In this document: positions 7,169 to 16,497 of the stretch, piece after piece
How the letters are laid out: every line of letters begins with the position of its first letter
Numbering within the stretch: the stretch's first letter is position 1
Assembly (NCBI GenBank): GCA_009784305.1
Contig: WRBZ01000002.1
Span: forward strand, 1 to 19,485
Length of the DNA: 19,485 nucleotides
Direction: 5' to 3'
Origin: Synergistaceae bacterium
GTDB taxonomy: Bacteria > Synergistota > Synergistia > Synergistales > Aminobacteriaceae
Program-made: the position numbers and the translations under genes
Notes under the pieces: generated by a model
Databases searched by the model: none
The model's input: only the letters and a program-made list of their open reading frames with translations
Told to the model about the DNA's origin: nothing

Positions 7169-8278
7169 TCAGTAAACCAAGTATTCCATATTAGTCAAGA
7201 GGAAATTCGGGTATTCATTTCCCACTTCGTCAATGTATGGCTTCATTGAAACTTCAGCTTTAGCATATTCGGAAAAGAGCTTCTTTAAAACTCCAGTATC
7301 CAGCTTGTCAGCGCTGACTTCGCCATTAATAATCTTCATTGCGTATTCCGTACTGCCAAATGTGAACATCATTGCTGTCGGGGCAGGCCATGTTGAAAAC
7401 CTTCCTTCAAGCCCTTTGTTTTTAAGAATTTTCCTGGTCTCATCAATGACGTGTTGCAAGTTATTCGGGTTTTCCATATTCGACTTAATTCCAAGCGCTG
7501 CCACAAATCCATGATAAGGAGATGGACAGCATGGTTGCGGATAAATCGCACAGTTATCGACTATCGCTTTGATCAGTGGGACCTGCATTCTACAGTTAGA
7601 TGAGAAGAATGCTGTATTCTTTCCATACCTTGCTGTCTTCTTCGGTACATCTTCCATGATAAATCTATACGCGGCAGGCAACCCCGGGCCTATCGGATCC
7701 GGAGTTACAGTGTCTGTAAACTCAATCCCAATTTCATAGCACCTTGCCCTCAAAATGTCCCTTCTTTTTGAATAATGCTGTATTGCCATATGGCGAGGGC
7801 ATGAATAGTGGACAAAAGCCTTAGCTCCCATTTTTTTCGCTTGAATCGGCATCGTATTGCCCATTTCAAGATCATCAAACGAAAGGACAAGGTTCGCGCG
7901 CGTGATCACATCTTTCAGATCATCCTGAGGAGTACAGTATACTATGAAGATATCTTGTCTTGCCTTTAACAGTTTATCAGCAGCCGCATTAGTTCCAATA
8001 ACAGCATTATTTATGATAAGGGATTTAACGTCAGGGTCAACTACAATCTTTTCAACTATTGCAACCATTTGATCCTGTTCAGCCAGAAAATTATTCGGCC
8101 ACGTGACATGAATGATCCTTTCTCCGTACTTAGTTGTAATTTCCTGAGCTGAACGATATTCTTCCTCGGATACGGCAACAGTATTCGTGATAATTGCGAC
8201 CTTTCCTTTCGCAACACGAGTAGTTTTAGAGCCATCTGCAAAAGCCGGTGCAGTAAAAGTTATATCCGCTTTTTTCAT
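7169..8278 (-). CDS. Cytosolic DUF3798 paralog B
   Basis: 369 residues beginning MKKADITFTAPAFADG, without a hydrophobic signal core. The stop of the preceding paralog is in frame 15 bases upstream, so no longer exported form is possible. Family motifs are all present: GKVAIITNT, EEEYRSAQ, HVTWPNNF, EMGNTMPIQAK, HYSCPRHM, SSNCRMQ, PQPCCPSPYHGF, RFSTWPAP and GSTEYAMK. It has an extra cysteine before the CC motif (VDNCAIYP, where the others have Gly). GAGGAG precedes the ATG. It is very close to paralog A in the C-terminal third at both protein and DNA level. Cytosolic location follows from the absent signal; function is unknown. Confidence 0.8.
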   Translation of the reverse strand: MKKADITFTAPAFADGSKTTRVAKGKVAIITNTVAVSEEEYRSAQEITTKYGERIIHVTWPNNFLAEQDQMVAIVEKIVVDPDVKSLIINNAVIGTNAAADKLLKARQDIFIVYCTPQDDLKDVITRANLVLSFDDLEMGNTMPIQAKKMGAKAFVHYSCPRHMAIQHYSKRRDILRARCYEIGIEFTDTVTPDPIGPGLPAAYRFIMEDVPKKTARYGKNTAFFSSNCRMQVPLIKAIVDNCAIYPQPCCPSPYHGFVAALGIKSNMENPNNLQHVIDETRKILKNKGLEGRFSTWPAPTAMMFTFGSTEYAMKIINGEVSADKLDTGVLKKLFSEYAKAEVSMKPYIDEVGNEYPNFLLTNMEYLVY

Positions 8279-8293
8279 TACTTCTCCTCTTTT

Positions 8294-9403
8294 TTAGTAA
8301 GTGATGTATTCCATGGCAACCGACATGTAATTCGGGTATTCTATATCCTCTTCATCAACGTATGGTTTAATTGATACTTCATATTTGGCATATTCTGAAA
8401 ACAATCTCTTTAAAACTTCAACATTCAGCTTGTCAACGCTTACTTCGCCATTAATGAGCTTCATTGCGTATTCCGTACTGCCAGCTATAAACATCATGCC
8501 CATCGGGGCAGGCCAAGTTGAAAATCTTCCTTCAAGCCCTTTTTCTTTAAGAATTTTCCTGGTCTCGTCAATGACGTGCTGCAAGTTATTCGGGTTTTCC
8601 ATATTCGACTCAATTCCAAGCGCCGCCACGAATCCATGATAAGGCGATGGGCAGCATGGTTGCGGAAAAATTGCGCCCGTATCCATTACTGCTTTGATCA
8701 GCGGAACCTGCAATGTGCAGTTAGTTGAGTAGAATGCAGTATCTTTCCCATACTTTGCGACCATCTTAGGCACATCTTCTATGATAAATCTATACGCAAC
8801 AGGTAATACCAGCCCTATCGGATCCAGAGTTGTGACATTTACAAAATCAATTCCTATTTCATTGCATTTTTGCTTCATAAGCACTCTTCTTTGGGACAAA
8901 CGCTTTATAGCCATATGGCGCGGGCATGAATAGTGGACAAGTGTATTAGCGCCCATTTTTTTAGCCTGAATAGAAGCTGAATTGACTAATTCAAATTCAT
9001 CAAACGCAAGGATAAGGTTCGCGCGCGCGTTTACTTCTTTCAGATCATCCTGAGGGTTACAGTATACTATAAAGATATCTTTTCTTGTCTCTAACAGCTT
9101 GTCAACTGCTGCATTGGTTCCCGTAACACACTGGTTGATTATAAGGGCTTTAACGTCAGGGTCAGCGGCAATCTTTTCAACTACTCTGACCATATGATCC
9201 CTTTCAGCCAGAAAATTATTCGGCCATGTGACATGGATTACCCTTTTTCCGTACTTAGCCGCCATTTCGTGAGCTGAACGATATTCTTCCTCAGATGTAT
9301 TAATCGTATTTGTGATAATAGCGACTTTTCCGTTCACAACAGGAGTAATATTTGAGTTATCTTCAAAAGCCGGTTCAGGAAAAGAGATGTCAGTATTTTT
9401 CAT
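8294..9403 (-). CDS. Cytosolic DUF3798 paralog C (most divergent ligand-region motif)
   Basis: 369 residues beginning MKNTDISFPEPAFEDN, no signal peptide. It keeps GKVAIITNT, HYSCPRHM, STNCTLQ and PQPCCPSPYHGF. The motif that reads MGNTMPIQAK or VGNMLPVQAK in neighbours is here LVNSASIQAK, losing the Gly and Pro, and the segment after TWPAP also differs (MGMMFIAGS). These changes point to altered ligand preference or relaxed constraint. A GGAGGG ribosome-binding site precedes the ATG; the gap to the upstream paralog is 16 bases. No stop or frameshift, so it appears functional. Confidence 0.8.
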   Translation of the reverse strand: MKNTDISFPEPAFEDNSNITPVVNGKVAIITNTINTSEEEYRSAHEMAAKYGKRVIHVTWPNNFLAERDHMVRVVEKIAADPDVKALIINQCVTGTNAAVDKLLETRKDIFIVYCNPQDDLKEVNARANLILAFDEFELVNSASIQAKKMGANTLVHYSCPRHMAIKRLSQRRVLMKQKCNEIGIDFVNVTTLDPIGLVLPVAYRFIIEDVPKMVAKYGKDTAFYSTNCTLQVPLIKAVMDTGAIFPQPCCPSPYHGFVAALGIESNMENPNNLQHVIDETRKILKEKGLEGRFSTWPAPMGMMFIAGSTEYAMKLINGEVSVDKLNVEVLKRLFSEYAKYEVSIKPYVDEEDIEYPNYMSVAMEYITY

Positions 9404-9419
9404 AGCTCTCCCTCCTTTT

Positions 9420-10526
9420 TCAGTAAATTAAGTATTCCATAGTGGTCAAGAGGAAGTTCTGGTACTCTTTATCTTCCTCGTCAACATATGGTTTTGTTGA
9501 AACTTCAACTCTGGCATATTCTGAAAAAAACTTCTTCAAAACATCAGTATCCAGCTTGTCAGCGCTGACTTCGCCATTAATGATCTTAAACGCGTATTCC
9601 GTACTTACAATTGTGAACATCATAGCTGTAGCGGCAGGCCATGTTGAGAATCTTCCTTCAAGCCCTTTTTCTTTAAGAGTTTTCTTGGTCTCGTCAATAA
9701 CGTGCTGCAAATTATTCGAGTTTTCCAAATTCGACTCAATTCCGAGCGCCGCCAAAAATCCATGATAAGGAGACGGGCAGCATGGCTGCGGATAAATTGC
9801 GCCAGCGTCCATTACTGCTTTGATCAGTGGAACCTGCATAGTACAGTTAGATGAGAAGAATGCGGTATCTTTTCCATACTTTGCAACCTTCTTCGGTACA
9901 TCTTCCATTATAAACCTATACGCGGCAGGTAGCCCCGGGCCTATCGGATCCGGGTTTATAATGTCTGCAAACTCAATCCCAATTTCTGTACACTTTTTCC
10001 TCATAAGCTCTCTTTTTTTTGCCAAATACGTTATGCCCATATGACGTGGGCATGAATAGTAGACAAGAGCAGTAGCGCCCATTTCTTTCGCCTGAATAGG
10101 CACCGTATTGCCCATTTCAAGTTCATCAAACGCAAGGACAAGGTTTGCGCGTGCGGCCACTGATTTACTTTCATCCTGAGGGTTACAGTATGCTATGAAA
10201 ATATCATCTCTTGTTTCTAACAGCTTATCAACTGCCTCGTTAGTTCCCACAACAGCATGATTGATTATAAGGGCCTTAACGTAAGGGTCAGTAGCAATCT
10301 TTCCCACTATTCTGACCATTTGCTCCCGTTCAGCAAGGAAATTATTCGGCCATGTGGCATGAATTATTCTTTCTCCGTACTTAGCCGTCATTTCCTGAGC
10401 TGAACGATATTCTTCCTCCGAAACAGCAATCGCATTTGTTATAATAGCGACTTTTCCATTCACAGCAGGAGGAATTTTGGAGTCATTTGTAAAATCAGGC
10501 ATAAAAGAAACTTTTACTTCTTCCAT
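9420..10526 (-). CDS. Cytosolic DUF3798 paralog D, first gene of the array
   Basis: 368 residues beginning MEEVKVSFMPDFTNDS, no signal peptide; an in-frame TGA about 20 bases before the ATG excludes an N-terminal extension. Motifs: GKVAIITNA, EEEYRSAQ, EMGNTVPIQAK, YYSCPRHM (the family His is Tyr here), SSNCTMQ and PQPCCPSPYHGF. The block that reads FGSTEYAMK in paralogs A and B is IVSTEYAFK here. AGGAGGGGAGAG precedes the ATG. As the promoter-proximal gene it should be read from signals in the 202-base gap to tsaD. Function unknown; same fold-based inference as the other copies. Confidence 0.8.
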   Translation of the reverse strand: MEEVKVSFMPDFTNDSKIPPAVNGKVAIITNAIAVSEEEYRSAQEMTAKYGERIIHATWPNNFLAEREQMVRIVGKIATDPYVKALIINHAVVGTNEAVDKLLETRDDIFIAYCNPQDESKSVAARANLVLAFDELEMGNTVPIQAKEMGATALVYYSCPRHMGITYLAKKRELMRKKCTEIGIEFADIINPDPIGPGLPAAYRFIMEDVPKKVAKYGKDTAFFSSNCTMQVPLIKAVMDAGAIYPQPCCPSPYHGFLAALGIESNLENSNNLQHVIDETKKTLKEKGLEGRFSTWPAATAMMFTIVSTEYAFKIINGEVSADKLDTDVLKKFFSEYARVEVSTKPYVDEEDKEYQNFLLTTMEYLIY

Positions 10527-10728
10527 AATTCTCTCCCCTCCTTTTCAATATATATGGCTTAAAACATGCGGAAAAATGTTTGCATTTAATTTACTATTAT
10601 GAGTTTTTATATGTAATACCCTAAAGGGTAAAAAAATAATGAAAATATGCCTCAAACTTTGCGCAAAATGTGCGATAGAGCATTGAAAATACAATAATGA
10701 GTAAGCCAAAACAATCTATATTCTTGTT
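10527..10728 (-). promoter_or_regulatory. Intergenic control region before the DUF3798 array
   Basis: This 202-base AT-rich gap lies between tsaD and the first paralog. It holds two symmetric sites: TACCCT-AA-AGGGTA (10617-10630) and the perfect palindrome TTTGCGCAAA (10658-10667). On the minus strand an AT-rich stretch after the first site contains -10-like strings (TATAAA, CATAAT), but I find no convincing -35 at 16-18 bases, so the promoter is not placed. The inverted sites are the sort bound by dimeric repressors. No clear intrinsic terminator for tsaD is visible, so read-through from the gyrB-tsaD run is possible. Confidence 0.4.
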
Positions 10729-11733
10729 TTACAGTTTCAGCGAAGGATCAGGTACTATAGTATTCATCCTGACTCCGCGTTTCCACGCAACGGTTCCTGC
10801 AGCAGCTATCATAGCGGCATTATCCGTGCAATGGGCGACAGGTGGTATAAAGACGTCCCATTTACCTGCTTTAGATTGGATAGCTGCTCTTAATGCACTG
10901 TTTGCAGCAACCCCTCCGGATATCGCGACCTTTTTTATTCCTGTTTTTTTGGCAGCAAGCTCAAGTTTAGTCATTAGGCTGTTAACGATAGCAGCTTGAT
11001 ATGATGCGCAAATATCATTAATTATCTCCGTTTTCGCATTCCCCTGAGGGAGCTGTTTCAGTTTCCATAGCAAAGCGGTTTTTAACCCGCTGAAACTGAA
11101 TTCAACTTCATCTGTATTTTTAAGCGGAACAGGAAAACTGAACGCTTCAGGATTACCTTTTACGCTTAATGAGTCTATGACAGCTCCTCCGGGATATGGA
11201 AGCCCCAGAAGCTTCGCTGCCTTGTCAAAGGCTTCCCCCGCAGCATCATCTCTTGTTGCGCCCAAAATAACGTAATCTCCCCAACCACGTGCAAGAAGTA
11301 CTTCCGTATGCCCGCCTGAAACGACAAGGCTTAAAAAAGGGGGAGCCAATGATTCGTCAGATATGAAATTAGCAAATATATGTCCCTCTATATGATTAAC
11401 TCCTATTACCGGAACGTCCCAAGCGCTCCCGAGCGCACAGGCGGTAAGGACTCCTACCATGAGCGAGCCCATCAACCCGGGGCCGCGTGTGACAGCAATT
11501 AGATCTATGTTCTCATATTCGGACATTTTAGCACGGGCTTCGTCCATTACCAGCTTTATTAACGGCAGGATCGCCTCTTGATGCATACGGGCTGCAAATT
11601 CAGGAACGACTCCTCCAAAACGCTGATGTTCCGTTATCTGACTGGAAACACGTTCGGATAAAACCTCCCTGCTGTCGCGTATAACTGCCACCGCTGTATC
11701 ATCGCAGCTACTCTCAATGCCAAGAGTTATCAT
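10729..11733 (-). CDS. tsaD: tRNA N6-adenosine threonylcarbamoyltransferase
   Basis: 334 residues; TsaD (YgjD/Kae1 family) transfers the threonylcarbamoyl group from threonylcarbamoyl-AMP to A37 of ANN-decoding tRNAs, working with TsaB and TsaE in the cytoplasm. Visible: N-terminal LGIESSCDDTA (4-14), metal-binding HIEGH (114-118), LVVSGGHTE (136-144), GEAFDKAAKLLGLPYPGG (166-183), SFSGLKTA (213-220), AISGGVAANS (270-279) and HCTDNAAM (301-308) with the likely metal-ligand Asp304. I chose the ATG at 11733, which overlaps the upstream stop as TAATG and matches the family N-terminus; an in-frame GTG at 11751 would add six residues inside the upstream gene. TsaB and TsaE genes are not in the window. 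Confidence 0.95.
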   Translation of the reverse strand: MITLGIESSCDDTAVAVIRDSREVLSERVSSQITEHQRFGGVVPEFAARMHQEAILPLIKLVMDEARAKMSEYENIDLIAVTRGPGLMGSLMVGVLTACALGSAWDVPVIGVNHIEGHIFANFISDESLAPPFLSLVVSGGHTEVLLARGWGDYVILGATRDDAAGEAFDKAAKLLGLPYPGGAVIDSLSVKGNPEAFSFPVPLKNTDEVEFSFSGLKTALLWKLKQLPQGNAKTEIINDICASYQAAIVNSLMTKLELAAKKTGIKKVAISGGVAANSALRAAIQSKAGKWDVFIPPVAHCTDNAAMIAAAGTVAWKRGVRMNTIVPDPSLKL

Positions 11734-12341
11734 TACTTCGGGATTTCCCACTCCACACTATCATCTTCATAGGATAATATAGCCTTACCTCTCTTTGGTA
11801 TTGACGGAACCGCGACATGCAACTGAAAATCATCCAGCTCGCCCTCATCCTCTACCATTTTCTCACGTTCTTTGAACGGCGGTATTTCCCCAAGAACACG
11901 AAAGGAAGGATGGGTTAAAATGTCATCGGTTGTTAAACGGTATCCATTTATGACTATTGCTTCTATTTTAAAATCCCAGCGTTTTATCGCCTGATATGAC
12001 AGAAGAAAAACGTCTCTGTTTTTAATAAGTTTCGCTATTTCCGGCTTATACCCGTAATAATAGTCAAGGCCAGTGACGACTGACTCATCGACATCCATAT
12101 CTTTTTCCAACACTTTAAGAAGGCTTCTGTCGAGCCATGTGAACGTTATTTTACCGCGTCCGCCTACGCGCAGTCCTCCAAGATCAATGGACTCTGTAAA
12201 GATTGATGAAGAACGTTTTTCAAGCAGGTTTCTCCAAGCATCCGTCATCCTTTCTGCATCCGCGTCTTTGACATTAACAAATGTTAAAAATAATACGGAT
12301 ACGACCAACAATACAACTGAGAAATTTTTTTTATGATTCAT
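11733..12341 (-). CDS. Unrecognised secreted or periplasmic protein
   Basis: 202 residues. The N-terminus has MNHKK, a hydrophobic core (about 8-23) and a probable signal peptidase I site at ADA-ER (residue 29), so the mature protein is about 173 residues and outside the cytoplasm. It is charged, lacks cysteine, and has alternating hydrophobic stretches (KITFTWLD, DVFLLSYQAI, KIEAIVINGYRL) suggestive of a beta-rich domain. I do not recognise the family. Its stop overlaps the tsaD start by one base, so the two are translationally coupled, though a secreted protein has no obvious part in tRNA modification. AAAGGAAA precedes the ATG. Confidence 0.75.
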   Translation of the reverse strand: MNHKKNFSVVLLVVSVLFLTFVNVKDADAERMTDAWRNLLEKRSSSIFTESIDLGGLRVGGRGKITFTWLDRSLLKVLEKDMDVDESVVTGLDYYYGYKPEIAKLIKNRDVFLLSYQAIKRWDFKIEAIVINGYRLTTDDILTHPSFRVLGEIPPFKEREKMVEDEGELDDFQLHVAVPSIPKRGKAILSYEDDSVEWEIPK

Positions 12342-12377
12342 TTTTGTATTTTCCTTTCATAGTGAAATATTCAGAAA

Positions 12378-13298
12378 TCAAAAAGTACTTTCATTTTCTA
12401 TATTATCCTTTGAAAAAATGAACGGCGCAAGCTCGGAAAGAATTATCGCAAAAAATATTATTGAGCAGCCGATACCCATTCGTAATGTGAAATGCTCTCC
12501 GAGCAGAAGCACTCCTGCGAAAGCTCCGAAAACTCCTTCAAGGCTAATAATAATAGCCGCATGTGTTGAAGAAGTATACTTTTGACATACATTTTGAAGC
12601 AGGAGCGCTCCTATAGTAGGAAAAAGAACCGTAAAGCCTATTTCATACAAGCCATCGGTTCCGCTAAATCCCGGCCATTCGGAAAAGAGAAGCGCAATAA
12701 TAAGTGAAAATACCCCGACGATGCCGATCTGTAGTGATGCGAACAAAATCGGAGAGACTTTTCTTGTTGCGTAACCTATGTACATGAGATGAGCAGCATA
12801 AATGACTGCACATAGGACGGTAAAAGCATCCCCGGTATTGAACGAGCTTGCGTCTTCCGAGGTAAGCATCCACATCCCGAAGAAACACAGAAAAGCTGCC
12901 CCCCAACATGTTATGCTTGGGGAAACACGGGTTATCATCCAGGTAAAAATCGGCACGAAAATGACATATATTGATGTAATAAAAGCCTGTTTGCTTGATG
13001 TTGTAAAATTCAAGCCAAAAGTCTGCGTGGCATATCCGGCGAAAAGCAGAAATCCCGCTATCATCCCCATTGAAAATAATTTTTTAGTTTCTCCAGTAGT
13101 AAAAAATCTACGCCACAGAAAAGCGCATAGTATTAAGAATGCCGCATTAAAGCGCAATGCAAGAACCCAAAACGTAGGAAAAGTTTCAAGAGCTTGTTTC
13201 ATAGCAACAAAGCTGAATCCCCAAAAAAACGCGGCGAGAAGGAGTCCTCCATCCGCCGCTAACATTCGCTTATTATTTGTAATGTTAGGTGTAATCAT
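12378..13298 (-). CDS. EamA-family (drug/metabolite transporter superfamily) permease
   Basis: 306 residues with about ten hydrophobic helices in two halves (roughly 14-140 and 155-290), the usual ten-helix DMT architecture from an internal duplication. Typical strings: LLLAAFFWGFSFV near the start of half 1, ALRFNAAFLIL (47-57), and ISLEGVFGAFAGVLLLGE near the end of half 2, where the conserved Glu pattern of EamA domains lies. Such proteins export amino acids, metabolites or drugs; the substrate cannot be inferred. GAGGG precedes the ATG. It lies 40 bases after gyrB and 36 before the unknown secreted-protein gene, consistent with one operon. Confidence 0.9.
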   Translation of the reverse strand: MITPNITNNKRMLAADGGLLLAAFFWGFSFVAMKQALETFPTFWVLALRFNAAFLILCAFLWRRFFTTGETKKLFSMGMIAGFLLFAGYATQTFGLNFTTSSKQAFITSIYVIFVPIFTWMITRVSPSITCWGAAFLCFFGMWMLTSEDASSFNTGDAFTVLCAVIYAAHLMYIGYATRKVSPILFASLQIGIVGVFSLIIALLFSEWPGFSGTDGLYEIGFTVLFPTIGALLLQNVCQKYTSSTHAAIIISLEGVFGAFAGVLLLGEHFTLRMGIGCSIIFFAIILSELAPFIFSKDNIENESTF

Positions 13299-13338
13299 AT
13301 TTTACGCCCTCTTCTTCATGAAATGGAAGCTTTATATC

Positions 13339-15442
<2,104 letters not shown>

Positions 15443-15473
15443 TTCTTTTTCAAATCACTAAGGAGGAATTCTT

Positions 15474-16355
15474 ATGTTTATTCTACGCGCATTAATCAGT
15501 TTTTTTAAGTTCATACGCGACGAATGGAAAGTTTTTGCCGCTTTGACCTTAGGCGTCATTATGAACGCAATCGCTGTTGCTTATTTTACCATTCCTTACA
15601 AATTTCCGGAGTTAGGCGTAACCGGATTAGCCATTTTGTCAAACTATACCTTTGGCATTTCCCCTGTATGGGTCATTCTTATTGGGAACATTCTGCTTTT
15701 TATCTGGGCATGGAAATTTCTTTCTCCGCATATAATATATTTCAGTGTGTACTATATTGCCCTGTTCTCTCTGTTGTTACCGACTTTTTCCGCTATTAGG
15801 GTTGACCTTCCTGACGATCGTTTTTTAGCTGCGGTAATATCCGGAGTATTGAAGGGAATAAGCGGAGCTGTGATCCTTCATACGGGAGGATCAGGAGGAG
15901 GAACGGATATAATCGCAATTGCGCTTCGCAAGCGATATGGCATTGAAATCGGAAGCTTTTCGGTAGCGATTAACCTTGTCATATTGGGGGCGTCTCTCGG
16001 CGTTGTAGGGCTGCACTCGACAATTTACGGAATTGTGGCTCTTTATGTTTACGGAGTGTTAGTTGATAATACCATGCACTCATTCGATAAGCGAAAGCAG
16101 GCTTTCATCATCACTAACATCCCTAAGGAAGTATCTTCTTACATAATTAATACTTTTGGCAGGGGAGCGACTTTATTACGTGGAGAAGGAGTTTTCACAG
16201 GTCAGGAGCGTCCGGTTTTAATGACTTTGCTTAGTAGCAGGCAGATCGCTTTACTGAAGGATTACCTGAAGCGCAATGATCCTAATGCTTTCGTTTCAAT
16301 TTGTGACGCTGTGGAAGTGTTTGGGAAAGGATTTAAAAGTTGGAAGTCTTTATGA
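15474..16355 (+). CDS. YitT family membrane protein (DUF161 and DUF2179)
   Basis: 293 residues. An N-terminal membrane domain of about five to six helices (22-42, 50-80, 86-106, 116-136, 162-198) contains the family signature TGGSGGGTDIIA (137-148). A soluble C-terminal DUF2179 domain (about 205-285) includes FGRGATLLRGEGVFTG (228-243) and FVSICDAVEV. The family is widespread; molecular function is not established, though transport is suspected. AAGGAGGA stands 8 bases before the ATG. It diverges from remB-gyrB with only 31 bases between the two start codons. Confidence 0.92.
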   Translation: MFILRALISFFKFIRDEWKVFAALTLGVIMNAIAVAYFTIPYKFPELGVTGLAILSNYTFGISPVWVILIGNILLFIWAWKFLSPHIIYFSVYYIALFSLLLPTFSAIRVDLPDDRFLAAVISGVLKGISGAVILHTGGSGGGTDIIAIALRKRYGIEIGSFSVAINLVILGASLGVVGLHSTIYGIVALYVYGVLVDNTMHSFDKRKQAFIITNIPKEVSSYIINTFGRGATLLRGEGVFTGQERPVLMTLLSSRQIALLKDYLKRNDPNAFVSICDAVEVFGKGFKSWKSL

Positions 16356-16407
16356 CCTTATTTGAAATTGGTTTCCTAATCGATCTCGCAAATATAAGCA
16401 AAAGAGG

Positions 16408-16413
16408 TATAAT
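16408..16413 (+). promoter_or_regulatory. -10 element candidate for the deiminase-like gene
   Basis: A consensus TATAAT lies 85 bases before the gene. No good -35 is present at 16-18 bases. Transcription from here would give a leader of about 78 bases holding a palindrome and a hairpin (next entry). Confidence 0.4.
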
Positions 16414-16449
16414 GTATTTTAGTAAACAATTGATCGTAAAAATGAAAAT

Positions 16450-16484
16450 AATTTTCGAAAATTGCGGCGAAGGCCGCTTATTTT
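16450..16484 (+). promoter_or_regulatory. Palindrome plus terminator-like hairpin in the leader of the deiminase-like gene
   Basis: AATTTTCGAAAATT (16450-16463) is a perfect 14-base palindrome, directly followed by GCGGC-GAAG-GCCGC (16464-16477) and TTATTTT (16478-16484). The hairpin could terminate read-through from the YitT-family gene or act as an attenuator for the downstream gene, whose AAGGAGAGG begins at the next base. Confidence 0.5.
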
Positions 16485-16497
16485 AAGGAGAGGATGA

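Larger units (their letters stand above)
6040..10526 (-). repeat. Four-unit tandem gene array of DUF3798 paralogs
   Basis: Start codons at 7149, 8278, 9403 and 10526 are 1129, 1125 and 1123 bases apart. Coding units are 1107-1110 bases and linkers 15-19 bases, each linker holding only a purine-rich ribosome-binding site. Long identical tracts exist, for example a 52-base perfect match between 6194-6245 and 7323-7374. The array arose by repeated duplication and could expand or contract by recombination. Confidence 0.85.

Noticed and set aside
6040..10526. CRISPR array or integron cassettes as the explanation of the tandem repeat
   Set aside because: The period is a whole gene of about 1.125 kb with open reading frames and no short direct repeats, spacers or recombination sites in the 15-19-base linkers.
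11734..11751. GTG at 11751 as the tsaD start
   Set aside because: It would extend the enzyme six residues into the upstream gene, whereas the ATG in TAATG gives the usual family N-terminus.
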